Positions 1 through 6,159 of a stretch of DNA of 8,565 bases are shown here, in pieces. A program made the translations under genes and the position numbers. Each line of letters begins with the position of its first letter. Within the stretch, counting starts at the first letter, position 1. The stretch spans positions 1 to 8,565 of the forward strand of contig CAINDZ010000515.1 in the NCBI GenBank assembly GCA_903847545.1. Direction: 5' to 3'. The DNA is from an uncultured bacterium. GTDB lineage: Bacteria > Krumholzibacteriota > Krumholzibacteriia > LZORAL124-64-63. The notes under the pieces are model-generated. The model worked only from the letters and a program-made list of their open reading frames with translations. It did no database searches and was not told the origin of the DNA.

Positions 1-1453
1 CCTCGTTCGCCGCCGCCATCGCGCGCCAGTCGCGGCGCACGCCGCCCAGCCCCCACGGCACCACCAGCAGCACGGCCGCCAGCCACGGCGCCCAGGCGCG
101 CCACTGCCGCGCGCGCGGCGGGCCGTCGGACAACAGGCGCGTGACGGCGAGCCCCGCCAGCAGCGCCAGCGACGGCACCAGCGCCAGCCGGTAGCGCGAG
201 ACGACGAAGAACACGCTCTGCACCGCCACCAGCGCCAGCAGCACCAGCGCCCACCAGCGCGTCGCCGGCCGCCGCCGGGCGGCCGCCAGGCCCGCCAGCC
301 CCAGGACGGTGATGAGCGCGTACGGCGCGACCAGCGCGCGCAGCGCCGGCGCCGAGCGCGCCCAGCCGTCGAGGGTCGTCAGCTGGTCGATCTCCCAGCC
401 CTGCAGGTGCAGGCGCACCTTCCTGAGCCACAGCCCCGCGGCGCGCGCGGGGTGCTGCCTGATCGAGGCCACCGCGGCGTCGGCCCACAGGCTGTCGGCC
501 TGCGCCAGGCTGACGGCGGGACGGTCGAAGCGCTCGGCCAGGAACGCGCGGCCGGCCGGGTCCAGCAGCCACGAGCCGGGCACGACGGCCACGTAGAAGC
601 CGTTCGCCTCGGGCCCGTTGCCGATGTAGAGGTTCACGCCGCCGTTCAGCGCCGGCCCCACCAGGCGGCCCGCGGCCCGGGAGTTGCGCGCCACCGTCGG
701 CGCCAGCACCAGCGCCGCGCCCACGATGACGACGGCGACCGGCAGCAGCCTGTGCACCAGGCCTGGCCGCGGCGTGCGGGCGTCGTCGTCCCCCGCGCGG
801 ACAGGCCAGGCGACCGCCGCCATCCCCAGCGGCAGCAGCGCCAGCGCCGTGCCGCGCAGCATCGTCGCCAGGCCGGCGACCACGCCCAGCAGCGCCGCGC
901 GCAGCAGGAACCGCCACGCGGGCACGGCCGAACCGCCCCACGTCGCGAGCGCCAGGAACGCCGTCACCAGGAAGGCCAGTGGGATGTCGAGCAGGACGGT
1001 GACCGCATAGACCGCGGCCGGCCGGTACAGCGCGAACAGCGCGGCGGGCAGCCACGTCGCCACCGTGCGGCGCCAGCCGACGGCCGCCAGCGGCGCGAGG
1101 TGGCGGCCGGCCAGCGCGCGCAGCAGCGCGACGATGCCCAGCCAGCAGCCGAACTGCAGCAGGCGGATGCCGCGCAGCTGCGCGGGCGCGTAGACGCGCG
1201 CCGTCGGGTCGGCCGGCGTGCTGCCGCTCAGCGCGATCAGCTTCGGGTAGAGCGGGGACATGTAGGCGGGCTCGGCCGGGTCGGGCTTCGCCGCGGCGCG
1301 GTCGAGGTAGTAGATCTCGTCGAGGATGGGCACGCGCCCGAAGACCGAGCGCTCGGCCTGCGGCAGGAAGACGGCCCAGAACGCGACCAGCAGCAGGCCG
1401 GCGACGACCACGCCCGTGAAGCGGGAGCCGGCGGGGCGGCCGCGCGCGCTCAC
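1..1453 (-). CDS. Polytopic GT-C membrane glycosyltransferase (ArnT/PMT-like), 3' end cut by the window
   Basis: Probable integral-membrane glycosyltransferase that moves a sugar from a polyprenyl-phosphate donor to an acceptor on the outer face of the inner membrane. The open frame runs 484 codons from a GTG at 1453 and is still open at base 1. What I see: a first hydrophobic segment at about residues 14-31, then the acidic pair D45-E46 in ILDEIYYLD, which fits the catalytic DE of the first periplasmic loop in GT39/GT83 families. SPLYP follows soon after, then several more hydrophobic stretches. A NLYIGNGPEANG block (residues 274-285) and a late SRYRLALVPSLALLAG stretch are both typical of this superfamily. 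The GTG overlaps the ychF stop as GTGA, suggesting translational coupling; no strong ribosome site precedes it. Acceptor and donor cannot be deduced. The family call is firm at superfamily level only. Confidence 0.82.
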   Translation of the reverse strand, partial: MSARGRPAGSRFTGVVVAGLLLVAFWAVFLPQAERSVFGRVPILDEIYYLDRAAAKPDPAEPAYMSPLYPKLIALSGSTPADPTARVYAPAQLRGIRLLQFGCWLGIVALLRALAGRHLAPLAAVGWRRTVATWLPAALFALYRPAAVYAVTVLLDIPLAFLVTAFLALATWGGSAVPAWRFLLRAALLGVVAGLATMLRGTALALLPLGMAAVAWPVRAGDDDARTPRPGLVHRLLPVAVVIVGAALVLAPTVARNSRAAGRLVGPALNGGVNLYIGNGPEANGFYVAVVPGSWLLDPAGRAFLAERFDRPAVSLAQADSLWADAAVASIRQHPARAAGLWLRKVRLHLQGWEIDQLTTLDGWARSAPALRALVAPYALITVLGLAGLAAARRRPATRWWALVLLALVAVQSVFFVVSRYRLALVPSLALLAGLAVTRLLSDGPPRARQWRAWAPWLAAVLLVVPWGLGGVRRDWRAMAAANE

Positions 1454-2505
1454 ACGCTGAACCTGATCTCGATGATGTCGCCATCCTGGACCACGTACGC
1501 CTTGCCCTCGAGGCGCACCTTGTTGGCCGCCTTGGCGGCCGACATGTCGCCGGCGGCGATGAGGTCGTCGTACGCGGTGACCTCGGCGCGGATGAAGCCG
1601 CGCTGCAGGTCCGAGTGGATGGCGCCGGCGGCCACCGGGGCCGTCGAGCCGCGGCGCACCGTCCAGGCGCGGCACTCGTCGGGACCGACGGTGAAGAAGC
1701 TCTGCAGGTCCAGCGCCGCGTAGGCCGCGCGGATCATGCGGCCGAGCGCGGGCTCGGCGATGTTCATCTCGGCCAGGAACTCGGCGGCCTCTTCGGCCGA
1801 CAGCTCGGCCAGCTCGGCCTCGATACGCGCGCACAGCGACACGACGGCGGCGCCCGCGCCCGACGCGGCGGCGAGCACGTCCGCCGCGGGCTCCTCGCCC
1901 TCGCCGTGGTTCAGCACGATGATCATCGGCTTGCTGGTCAGGAACGCGTATCCGACCGCGAGCTTGGCCTCGTCCGGCGACAACGACAGTTCACGCAGCG
2001 GCCGCCCCGCCTCGAGCTGCTCCTTGAAGCGCTCCATCAGCGGCGGCTCGAGCGGGTTGGCCACCTTGCCCAGGCGGGCCTTGTCCTTCGTCAGGCGCTC
2101 CAGCCGGTTCTCGACGATCTGCAGGTCGGCCATGACCAGCTCGAGGGCCAGGCTCTCGATCTCGCCCTGCGGGTCAGCCGGGCCGTAGCCGCCGCCGAAG
2201 CAGCGCACGACCTGCGCCAGGGCGTCGACCTTGCGCGCGTGCTCCAGGAAGCGCGTGGCCTCGCGCGCGCCGTCGGCGCCCACGCCGCCGGCGAAGCCCG
2301 GCACATCCACCCACGAGATGGCGGCGTACACCGTGCGCTTGGGCTTGAACATGCCCGCCAGCCTGTCGAGGCGCGCATCAGGCACGTGGCCCGTGGCCAG
2401 GTACGGGTCGACGCCGCCCTGGCCGGTGGGGCGGCTGCCGCCGGTGATGACGTTGTGGAGGGTGGTCTTGCCCGTGAACTTCAGACCGATCAGTCCGACC
2501 TGCAC
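1450..2505 (-). CDS. ychF: YchF/OLA1-family P-loop ATPase, divergent
   Basis: Cytosolic nucleotide-binding protein of the Obg-related YchF/OLA1 family, which binds ribosomes and hydrolyses ATP in preference to GTP. 351 aa against 363 in E. coli. Domains: G domain with P-loop GLKFTGKTT (residues 7-15), DVPG switch-II motif (67-70), the family block VVRCF (99-103), a helical insertion (about 120-185), NHGE (199-202) matching the NxxE motif linked to ATP preference, and a C-terminal TGS domain (about 266-351) with QSFFTVG, CRAWTV, IHSD and RGFIRAE. Odd points: the P-loop is not the usual NVGKST, the NxPFCTI segment is replaced by GGVDPYLATG, the KGEGLGN loop is lost, and Q98 sits where E. coli has His114. 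The start is GTG at 2505, eight bases after AGGAG. It may be a paralogue of a canonical YchF elsewhere in the genome. The usual pth neighbour is not seen here; the next gene is a membrane glycosyltransferase. Confidence 0.93.
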   Translation of the reverse strand: MQVGLIGLKFTGKTTLHNVITGGSRPTGQGGVDPYLATGHVPDARLDRLAGMFKPKRTVYAAISWVDVPGFAGGVGADGAREATRFLEHARKVDALAQVVRCFGGGYGPADPQGEIESLALELVMADLQIVENRLERLTKDKARLGKVANPLEPPLMERFKEQLEAGRPLRELSLSPDEAKLAVGYAFLTSKPMIIVLNHGEGEEPAADVLAAASGAGAAVVSLCARIEAELAELSAEEAAEFLAEMNIAEPALGRMIRAAYAALDLQSFFTVGPDECRAWTVRRGSTAPVAAGAIHSDLQRGFIRAEVTAYDDLIAAGDMSAAKAANKVRLEGKAYVVQDGDIIEIRFSV

Positions 2506-2513
2506 TGCATGCG

Positions 2514-2518
2514 CTCCT
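2514..2518 (-). promoter_or_regulatory. Ribosome binding site of ychF (AGGAG)
   Basis: AGGAG on the minus strand ends eight bases before the GTG at 2505. An ATG at 2510-2508 lies closer to this site, but its frame hits a stop after six codons, so the GTG, which opens directly into the conserved QVGLIGL strand, is the start. Confidence 0.7.
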
Positions 2519-2559
2519 GGCCTGGGTGGCTGTCATGGGAATATCGCCGCGCAAGGATA

Positions 2560-2580
2560 GGCCCTGCCGGGCGCAGGGCC
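2560..2580. repeat. Perfect inverted repeat between the small secreted gene and ychF
   Basis: GGCCCTG (2560-2566) and CAGGGCC (2574-2580) form a perfect 7-bp stem with a 7-base loop. In the minus-strand transcript it lies 35 bases after the stop of the 139-aa gene and 54 bases before the ychF start. It could protect the 3' end of the upstream message or attenuate read-through into ychF. There is no U-rich run after it in the minus direction (it is followed by TATCC), so it does not look like a standard intrinsic terminator. The rest of the 110-base gap (2506-2615) shows nothing else I can name. Confidence 0.5.
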
Positions 2581-2615
2581 AAACCCCAAGCGGCGGGATG
2601 CCGGGTCCGCGACGG

Positions 2616-3035
2616 TCAGTCGCCGGGCGGCTCCGGGGTCGCCCAAGGCGAGGCGTTCTCGTAGGGGTCGGACCAGTCGGACCATTCGCCCGCCACCCCC
2701 GTGGCCGTGGCCCCGCGCACGCGGACGAGGTACGAGTGGTAATAGTCGAGGGTCAGGTAGACCACGTGGCTGTCGACGGCGCCCGACACTGTCGTGAAAC
2801 TCAGCGGGCCGACCAGTTCCTCGACACCCCGGGTCAGGTCCCGGACCTGCGCCTCGTAGCGGGCGGGGGCCGGCTGGGTGGCGCTCACCGGGGCGGCGGC
2901 GAAGGCCACGCGGACCGGGGCCTCGCGGGCCCGCACCTTGTCACCGGCGGCGGCGCGCAGCCAGGCTGCCGTCCCCAACCCTGCGCAAAGGGTGATGGCG
3001 GCGACGATCGCACTGATTTTCTGTTTCCTGGTCAT
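2616..3035 (-). CDS. Small secreted protein with fibronectin-III-like C-terminal half
   Basis: A 139-aa protein of unknown function. It starts MTRKQK followed by a hydrophobic stretch (about residues 7-27), which is a signal peptide or an N-terminal membrane anchor; the AAAG around 28-31 is a possible cleavage region. No proper lipobox precedes Cys17, so it is probably not a lipoprotein. Residues about 55-125 look like part of a fibronectin type III or similar beta-sandwich: YEAQVRDL, VVYLTLDYYHSYLVRVRG, and a WSDWSDP turn near residues 118-124. The domain appears short because the first strands are not obvious. The tail is rich in Pro and acidic residues. The ATG at 3035 was chosen because it begins the signal-like segment and follows GGGAAGAG; a frame continuing far upstream of it is only antisense shadow. 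It lies 110 bases upstream of ychF in the same direction. Confidence 0.75.
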   Translation of the reverse strand: MTRKQKISAIVAAITLCAGLGTAAWLRAAAGDKVRAREAPVRVAFAAAPVSATQPAPARYEAQVRDLTRGVEELVGPLSFTTVSGAVDSHVVYLTLDYYHSYLVRVRGATATGVAGEWSDWSDPYENASPWATPEPPGD

Positions 3036-3047
3036 GGCTCTTCCCGT

Positions 3048-3063
3048 CCCGGGAGCGCCCGGG
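3048..3063. repeat. Hairpin just upstream of the 139-aa gene's ribosome site
   Basis: CCCGGG-AGCG-CCCGGG gives a perfect 6-bp GC stem with a tetraloop. In the minus-strand message it ends 12 bases before the ATG at 3035, directly before the GGGAAGAG ribosome site. A stem here could influence translation initiation or mRNA stability; in such GC-rich DNA it could also be chance. Confidence 0.45.
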
Positions 3064-3115
3064 TTCGCGTGGTGCGGCCTGCCTGCCGATCGCGTTTCAC
3101 AGATGGGGTGGCAAC

Positions 3116-3124
3116 AAGATACCA
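3116..3124 (-). promoter_or_regulatory. Possible extended -10 element for the 139-aa gene
   Basis: TGGTATCTT on the minus strand resembles an extended -10 (TGn followed by TATCTT, four of six bases matching TATAAT). No clear -35 lies 16-18 bases upstream. It would give a leader of roughly 75 bases that includes the 3048-3063 hairpin. Weak call. Confidence 0.22.
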
Positions 3125-3148
3125 GATCGGCCCCGACCTTGCTACCGC

Positions 3149-3178
3149 GGGGCGGGGCCCTCGTCCCGGCCCCCGCCC
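3149..3178. repeat. GC-rich inverted repeat in the divergent intergenic region
   Basis: The left arm GGGCGGGGCC (3150-3159) pairs with the right arm GGCCCCCGCCC (3168-3178), with one bulged base and an 8-base loop. It lies between the two putative divergent promoters and could act as a barrier between transcription units or as a protein-binding site. No T-run follows on either strand, so I do not call it a terminator. Confidence 0.4.
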
Positions 3179-3212
3179 GGAACAATGAGAACGGCTTTTC
3201 ACGTGTTTCCTG

Positions 3213-3242
3213 TTGCCCAGCCGGCCCCCGGACCGGCATATT
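3213..3242 (+). promoter_or_regulatory. Possible sigma-70-like promoter for the beta-helix gene
   Basis: TTGCCC (3213-3218) and CATATT (3237-3242) are 18 bases apart and each match four of six bases of the classic -35 and -10 consensus. The predicted start point, about 3249, would leave roughly 90 bases before the TTG start at 3339. The consensus of this organism is unknown, so this is a weak call. Confidence 0.25.
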
Positions 3243-3258
3243 CAGGAAGCAACCCCTG

Positions 3259-3357
3259 ATGTCGGCATCCAAGGAATCGCCGAGCCCCGGAGGGATCCGG
3301 GTGGCTGGTCGGGGTTTGTGCATGGAGGATGGATTCGGTTGCGCCGCCTGTTCCTGA
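3259..3357 (+). CDS. Possible 32-aa upstream ORF overlapping the beta-helix gene start
   Basis: An ATG at 3259 follows GGAAG with nine bases of spacing and opens a 32-codon frame (MSASKESPSPGG to CAACS) that stops at 3355-3357, overlapping the first 19 bases of the beta-helix gene in another frame. It has three cysteines near its end, no signal peptide and no recognisable family. It might be a leader peptide coupling translation to the TTG-started gene. It may equally be a chance ORF, since GC-rich sequence yields many of these. Confidence 0.22.
   Translation: MSASKESPSPGGIRVAGRGLCMEDGFGCAACS
3324..3329 (+). promoter_or_regulatory. Ribosome binding site deciding the TTG start of the beta-helix gene
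   Basis: GGAGGA ends nine bases before TTG at 3339, from which the protein opens directly into the signal peptide LRRLFLISFIACLVV. An in-frame GTG at 3318 and a farther upstream frame extension have no comparable site. Confidence 0.6.
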
Positions 3358-5075
3358 TCAGCTTCATCGCCTGCCTGGTCGTCGGGCCCTCCGTTCATGG
3401 GGCCGACCTCACCGTTCCCGGCAGCCACGCCACCATCCGCGCGGCGCTCGCCTCGGCGACCGCCGGCGACCGCGTGCTCGTCTCCCCCGGCACCTATCGC
3501 GAGGTGGGCCTCGTGCTGCGCGAGGGCATCGTGCTGGCGGGCACGGGAAGCTCGCCCGATGCCGTCGTCATCGACGGCCAGGGCACCGGGCGCATCCTCT
3601 CCTGCGAGAACACCGTGCGCACGTCCGAGGTGCGCAACCTGACCTTCACGCGCGGCCGCGCCGCGGGCACGACGATGCGCGACGGCAGCGGCGGCGCCAT
3701 CCTGTGCAACCATGCGGCGCTGACGATCACCGACTGCAACTTCCGCGACAACACGGCGTCCGAGAACGGCGGCGCGGTGTGGGTCTTCGAGGCCTCGCCC
3801 ACCATCAACGGCTGCCGGTTCACGGGCAACACGGCCGGCGGGGGCGGCGGCGGCGTCGACTGCACCCTGAACGCCTCGCCCAGCCTGCAGAACTGCCGCT
3901 TCGAGAACAACCGCGCCGACTGGGGCGCGGGGTTGTCGTGCCGCGACCTGTCGTCGCCCGTGGTCATCTCGACGATGTTCGTCGCCAACGTGACGGTGGG
4001 CGCGCGCGGCTACGGCGGCGGCGCGTTCGCCGACCTCGACTCGAAGCCGGCCTTCCTGTCCTGCACCTTCACGGCCAACGAGGCGCGCTACGGCGGCGCG
4101 GTGGCGAACTTCGCCGGCGCCGACGGCACGCTCATCCGCTGCACGCTGGTCGGCAACCACGCCAGCTGGCGCGGCGCGGGCATCTACACGAACAACGCCT
4201 CGACGACGGTCGGCGCCAGCATCATCGCCTTCCATGACGGGCCGGGCCTGTTCTCGGGCGGGACCTACGGCCCGCAGCTCAACCAGTGCGACCTGTTCGG
4301 CAACACCGGCGGCAACTGGACGGGCGCCGCGGCCCCGGCCGTGATCGGCGCGACCAACCTGGCGCGCGACCCCCTGTTCTGCCTGTCGGCGGATCCGGCG
4401 GTGCTGACGTTCGCGCTGCAGGACGCCTCGCCCTGCCACCCCGACAGCAACGGCGGGCTGACGCTGGGCGCCTGGCCGGCCGGCTGCGGCGCGCCGCTGC
4501 CGTCGACGCTGTCGCTGGCGGCGAACTGGTCGGGCCACCTGGCGCGGCTAGCCTGGAACCTGCCCGACGGCCTGGGCGTCACGCCCGCGTTCCGCCTGAC
4601 GGGCGCGCGCGCCGCAACGCCGGAGCTGTCCTGGGAGGTGCCGTTCTCCGACCAGGGGGGCGGGCAGTACGCCGCCGACGATGCGGCCGCCACGCAATCG
4701 GGCGAGGGCCCGTTCGTCTGGAGCCTGTACGCGCAGTTCGCCGGCGGCGACTGGACCCTGATGGCGCAGGTGACGATGGACCTGCCGCGCAACGTGCCGG
4801 GCGTCTCGCACGTGCTGGCGGCGCCCAACCCGTTCAATCCCTCGACGTCGATCCGCTTCGAGCTCGGCACGGCCCAGCGCGTGCGCGTGACGGTCTACGA
4901 CCTCGAGGGGCGGCTCGTCGCCCGGTTGGCCGACGAGGTGTTCGCGGCCGGCGCGAACGCCGTGGACTGGGACGGCCGTGCCGCCGACGGCACCGGCGCG
5001 GCCTCGGGCACCTACCTGGTCATGGTCGACAGCCCGGGGCGCGTGGTCACCACGAAGGTCACCCTGGTCAAGTGA
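3339..5075 (+). CDS. Secreted right-handed beta-helix protein with C-terminal FlgD-like/sorting domain
   Basis: A 578-aa exported protein; ligand or substrate unknown. Residues 1-21 form a signal peptide (RRLFLISFIACLVVGP, cleavage likely after VHG). Residues 23-60 are the usual pectin-lyase-like N-cap, with TIRAALASATAGDRVLVSPGTY. Residues about 115-290 hold at least six coils of the form C-x-F/L-x-x-N-x-A followed by GGA/GAG, for example DCNFRDNTA at 132 and RCTLVGNHA at 267, as in polymorphic outer-membrane-protein and parallel beta-helix repeats. The helix end has DPLFC and a C-rich cap. A beta-rich, Ig-like linker runs from about 385 to 488. Residues 492-578 are a FlgD-Ig/Por-type domain starting at PNPFNPSTSIRFEL and ending GTYLVMVDS...VTLVK. 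Known family members are secreted or surface-held, and such C-terminal domains often serve sorting. No catalytic residues for polysaccharide lyase activity can be assigned. The TTG start is supported by GGAGGA. Confidence 0.88.
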   Translation: MRRLFLISFIACLVVGPSVHGADLTVPGSHATIRAALASATAGDRVLVSPGTYREVGLVLREGIVLAGTGSSPDAVVIDGQGTGRILSCENTVRTSEVRNLTFTRGRAAGTTMRDGSGGAILCNHAALTITDCNFRDNTASENGGAVWVFEASPTINGCRFTGNTAGGGGGGVDCTLNASPSLQNCRFENNRADWGAGLSCRDLSSPVVISTMFVANVTVGARGYGGGAFADLDSKPAFLSCTFTANEARYGGAVANFAGADGTLIRCTLVGNHASWRGAGIYTNNASTTVGASIIAFHDGPGLFSGGTYGPQLNQCDLFGNTGGNWTGAAAPAVIGATNLARDPLFCLSADPAVLTFALQDASPCHPDSNGGLTLGAWPAGCGAPLPSTLSLAANWSGHLARLAWNLPDGLGVTPAFRLTGARAATPELSWEVPFSDQGGGQYAADDAAATQSGEGPFVWSLYAQFAGGDWTLMAQVTMDLPRNVPGVSHVLAAPNPFNPSTSIRFELGTAQRVRVTVYDLEGRLVARLADEVFAAGANAVDWDGRAADGTGAASGTYLVMVDSPGRVVTTKVTLVK

Positions 5076-5997
5076 TCGCCTGATCGCCGCCGATACGGCC
5101 GCCGCGCCGCCGGGCCACGATGCCCGCGGCCGGGCGGCCGTCGTCGTCGAAGCCCTCCTCGTGCGCCAGCACGTCCCACCGCGCCGGCGGGAACGCCGCC
5201 GCCAGCTCGCCGGGGCGCAGGCGATGGCGCGCCGTCACGTCGTCGGCCAGGCCGGGCGCCTCGCGGAACGTGCGCACGACCGCCACGCCGCCGCCACACA
5301 CCAGCCCGTCCATCCGCGCCAGCAGCCCCCGGTCCAGGCAGCGCACGTTCACGACCACGGCCCACGGGCCGCGCGGCAGCGCGCCGGGATCGCGCACATC
5401 CGCGGCGTGCGCGCGCACGGACACGCCCTGCGTGCCGGCCAGGCGCTGCGCCATCGCCAGCGCCTCGGGTTGCCAGTCCACGCCCGTGACACGGTAGCCG
5501 CGCAGCGCGAGCCACACGGCGGCGCGGCCGCTGCCGCAGCCGAGGTCGAGGACCGGACCGAGCGCCGGCGGCGGCAGCAGGCCCTCGTGTGCCGCGAGCC
5601 ACGCCGGCGGCTGCCACAGCGTGCGGCGGTTCGTTCCGCGCTCGCGCAGCGCGGCGGGCAGGCGGGCCAGGAAGTCGTCCGTCAGGGCGACGGCCGAAAG
5701 GTGCGCGCGGCCGCGGGCGGCCAGGCCTTGCGCGAGCCGCATCGCCCGTTCGACGGTGTCCGCGACGACCAGCAGGGGCAGGTGACGGGGCGGCAGGAAG
5801 ATCGACGGCAGCCCCGCGTCCAGCCGGGCGGCGTCACCTGCGAGGTCGGCCACGCCGGGCAGGGAGACGGCGCCGGCCAGGTGGCCCGCCGCGAACCGGT
5901 CCGCGCCGCGCTCGTCCAGGACGGCCGGGACCGGCCTGCCGTCCAGGCAGGCCAGCAGCGCAGGCAAGTCGTTTCCCGGCAACAGGTTGAAACCCAC
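5068..5997 (-). CDS. Rhodanese-like domain fused to a SAM-dependent methyltransferase
   Basis: A predicted cytosolic 309-aa two-domain protein. Residues about 8-110 follow the rhodanese fold: AVLDER (25-30), FAAGHLAGAVSLP (35-47) and the strand LLVVAD (75-80). The catalytic cysteine expected after that strand is absent, so sulfurtransferase activity is unlikely. A linker with RRTLWQPPAWLA (124-135) leads to a class I methyltransferase: motif I VLDLGCGSG (149-157), acidic D174 in VTGVDWQPEAL, and AADVRD (199-203). The layout resembles TehB-like small-molecule methyltransferases, but the substrate cannot be named. The start was set at GTG 5997, preceded by AAGGGGG with a short four-base gap; a longer frame from a TTG at 6045 lacks a ribosome site. 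Its last 8 bases overlap the end of the beta-helix gene tail to tail, with no visible terminator between. Confidence 0.85.
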   Translation of the reverse strand: MGFNLLPGNDLPALLACLDGRPVPAVLDERGADRFAAGHLAGAVSLPGVADLAGDAARLDAGLPSIFLPPRHLPLLVVADTVERAMRLAQGLAARGRAHLSAVALTDDFLARLPAALRERGTNRRTLWQPPAWLAAHEGLLPPPALGPVLDLGCGSGRAAVWLALRGYRVTGVDWQPEALAMAQRLAGTQGVSVRAHAADVRDPGALPRGPWAVVVNVRCLDRGLLARMDGLVCGGGVAVVRTFREAPGLADDVTARHRLRPGELAAAFPPARWDVLAHEEGFDDDGRPAAGIVARRRGGRIGGDQAIT

Positions 5998-6055
5998 GCA
6001 ACCCCCTTGCGGCGGCCCCCGGAGCTTTTGGTGGCCCGCCCCCAATGCGTGCTTT

Positions 6056-6082
6056 ATTATCGCCCCCCCGGGCCGAAATCAA
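6056..6082 (-). promoter_or_regulatory. Probable promoter of the rhodanese-methyltransferase gene
   Basis: On the minus strand TTGATT (6082-6077) and GATAAT (6061-6056) match four and five of six consensus bases, with a short 15-base spacer that is almost all G/C. The expected start near 6049 leaves a leader of about 50 bases before GTG 5997. The same AT island (6052-6061) reads TTTATTATC on the plus strand and might also serve the divergent phosphorylase gene, though I find no well-spaced -35 for that direction. Confidence 0.35.
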
Positions 6083-6146
6083 CCTCGGTGCAAGCGTAAG
6101 TCCTTTCGCCCCTGCCCCGTGTCCGGCGGTCCGGTGGCCGCTGTCC

Positions 6147-6151
6147 AGGAG
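6147..6151 (+). promoter_or_regulatory. Ribosome binding site deciding the glucan phosphorylase start
   Basis: AGGAG lies eight bases before the ATG at 6160 and only two bases before an in-frame ATG at 6154. The spacing favours 6160, giving MPSIRKF as the N-terminus; the alternative would add only Met-Pro. Confidence 0.65.
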
Positions 6152-6159
6152 AAATGCCC

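Larger units (their letters stand above)
3036..3338. other. Divergent intergenic region between the small secreted gene and the beta-helix gene
   Basis: About 300 bases separate two divergent genes for exported proteins. No conserved long ORF is evident. It holds two GC-rich inverted repeats (3048-3063 and 3149-3178), a weak extended -10-like site on the minus strand (3116-3124), a weak promoter-like pair on the plus strand (3213-3242) and a 32-codon ORF (3259-3357) that overlaps the start of the beta-helix gene. It is noticeably less GC-rich around 3110-3125 and 3180-3210, consistent with promoter DNA. Confidence 0.6.

Noticed and set aside
2560..2580. Hairpin considered as an intrinsic terminator
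   Set aside because: Strong stem, but no T-run follows in either direction on the expected side; kept only as an inverted repeat.
407..2664. Long plus-strand open frames (438 and 349 aa)
   Set aside because: Compositional shadows of the glycosyltransferase and ychF genes on the other strand; Arg/Gln/His-rich with no recognisable domain.
3339..3380. Lipoprotein signal (IAC) in the beta-helix protein's leader
   Set aside because: The residue three before the cysteine is Phe, and the hydrophobic core continues past the cysteine, so a normal signal peptidase I site after VHG fits better.
3036..4538. Long minus-strand open frame continuing upstream of the 139-aa gene (640 aa in total)
   Set aside because: The part upstream of 3035 is Arg/Gly/Ala-rich low-complexity sequence with no domain and lies antisense to the well-supported beta-helix gene. 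The signal peptide at MTRKQK marks the true start.
5998..6159. Possible small RNA or riboswitch between the divergent methyltransferase and phosphorylase genes
   Set aside because: Only short GC repeats such as GTCCGG twice (6120-6134) and an AT island are visible; no extended stem set or known riboswitch core could be drawn.
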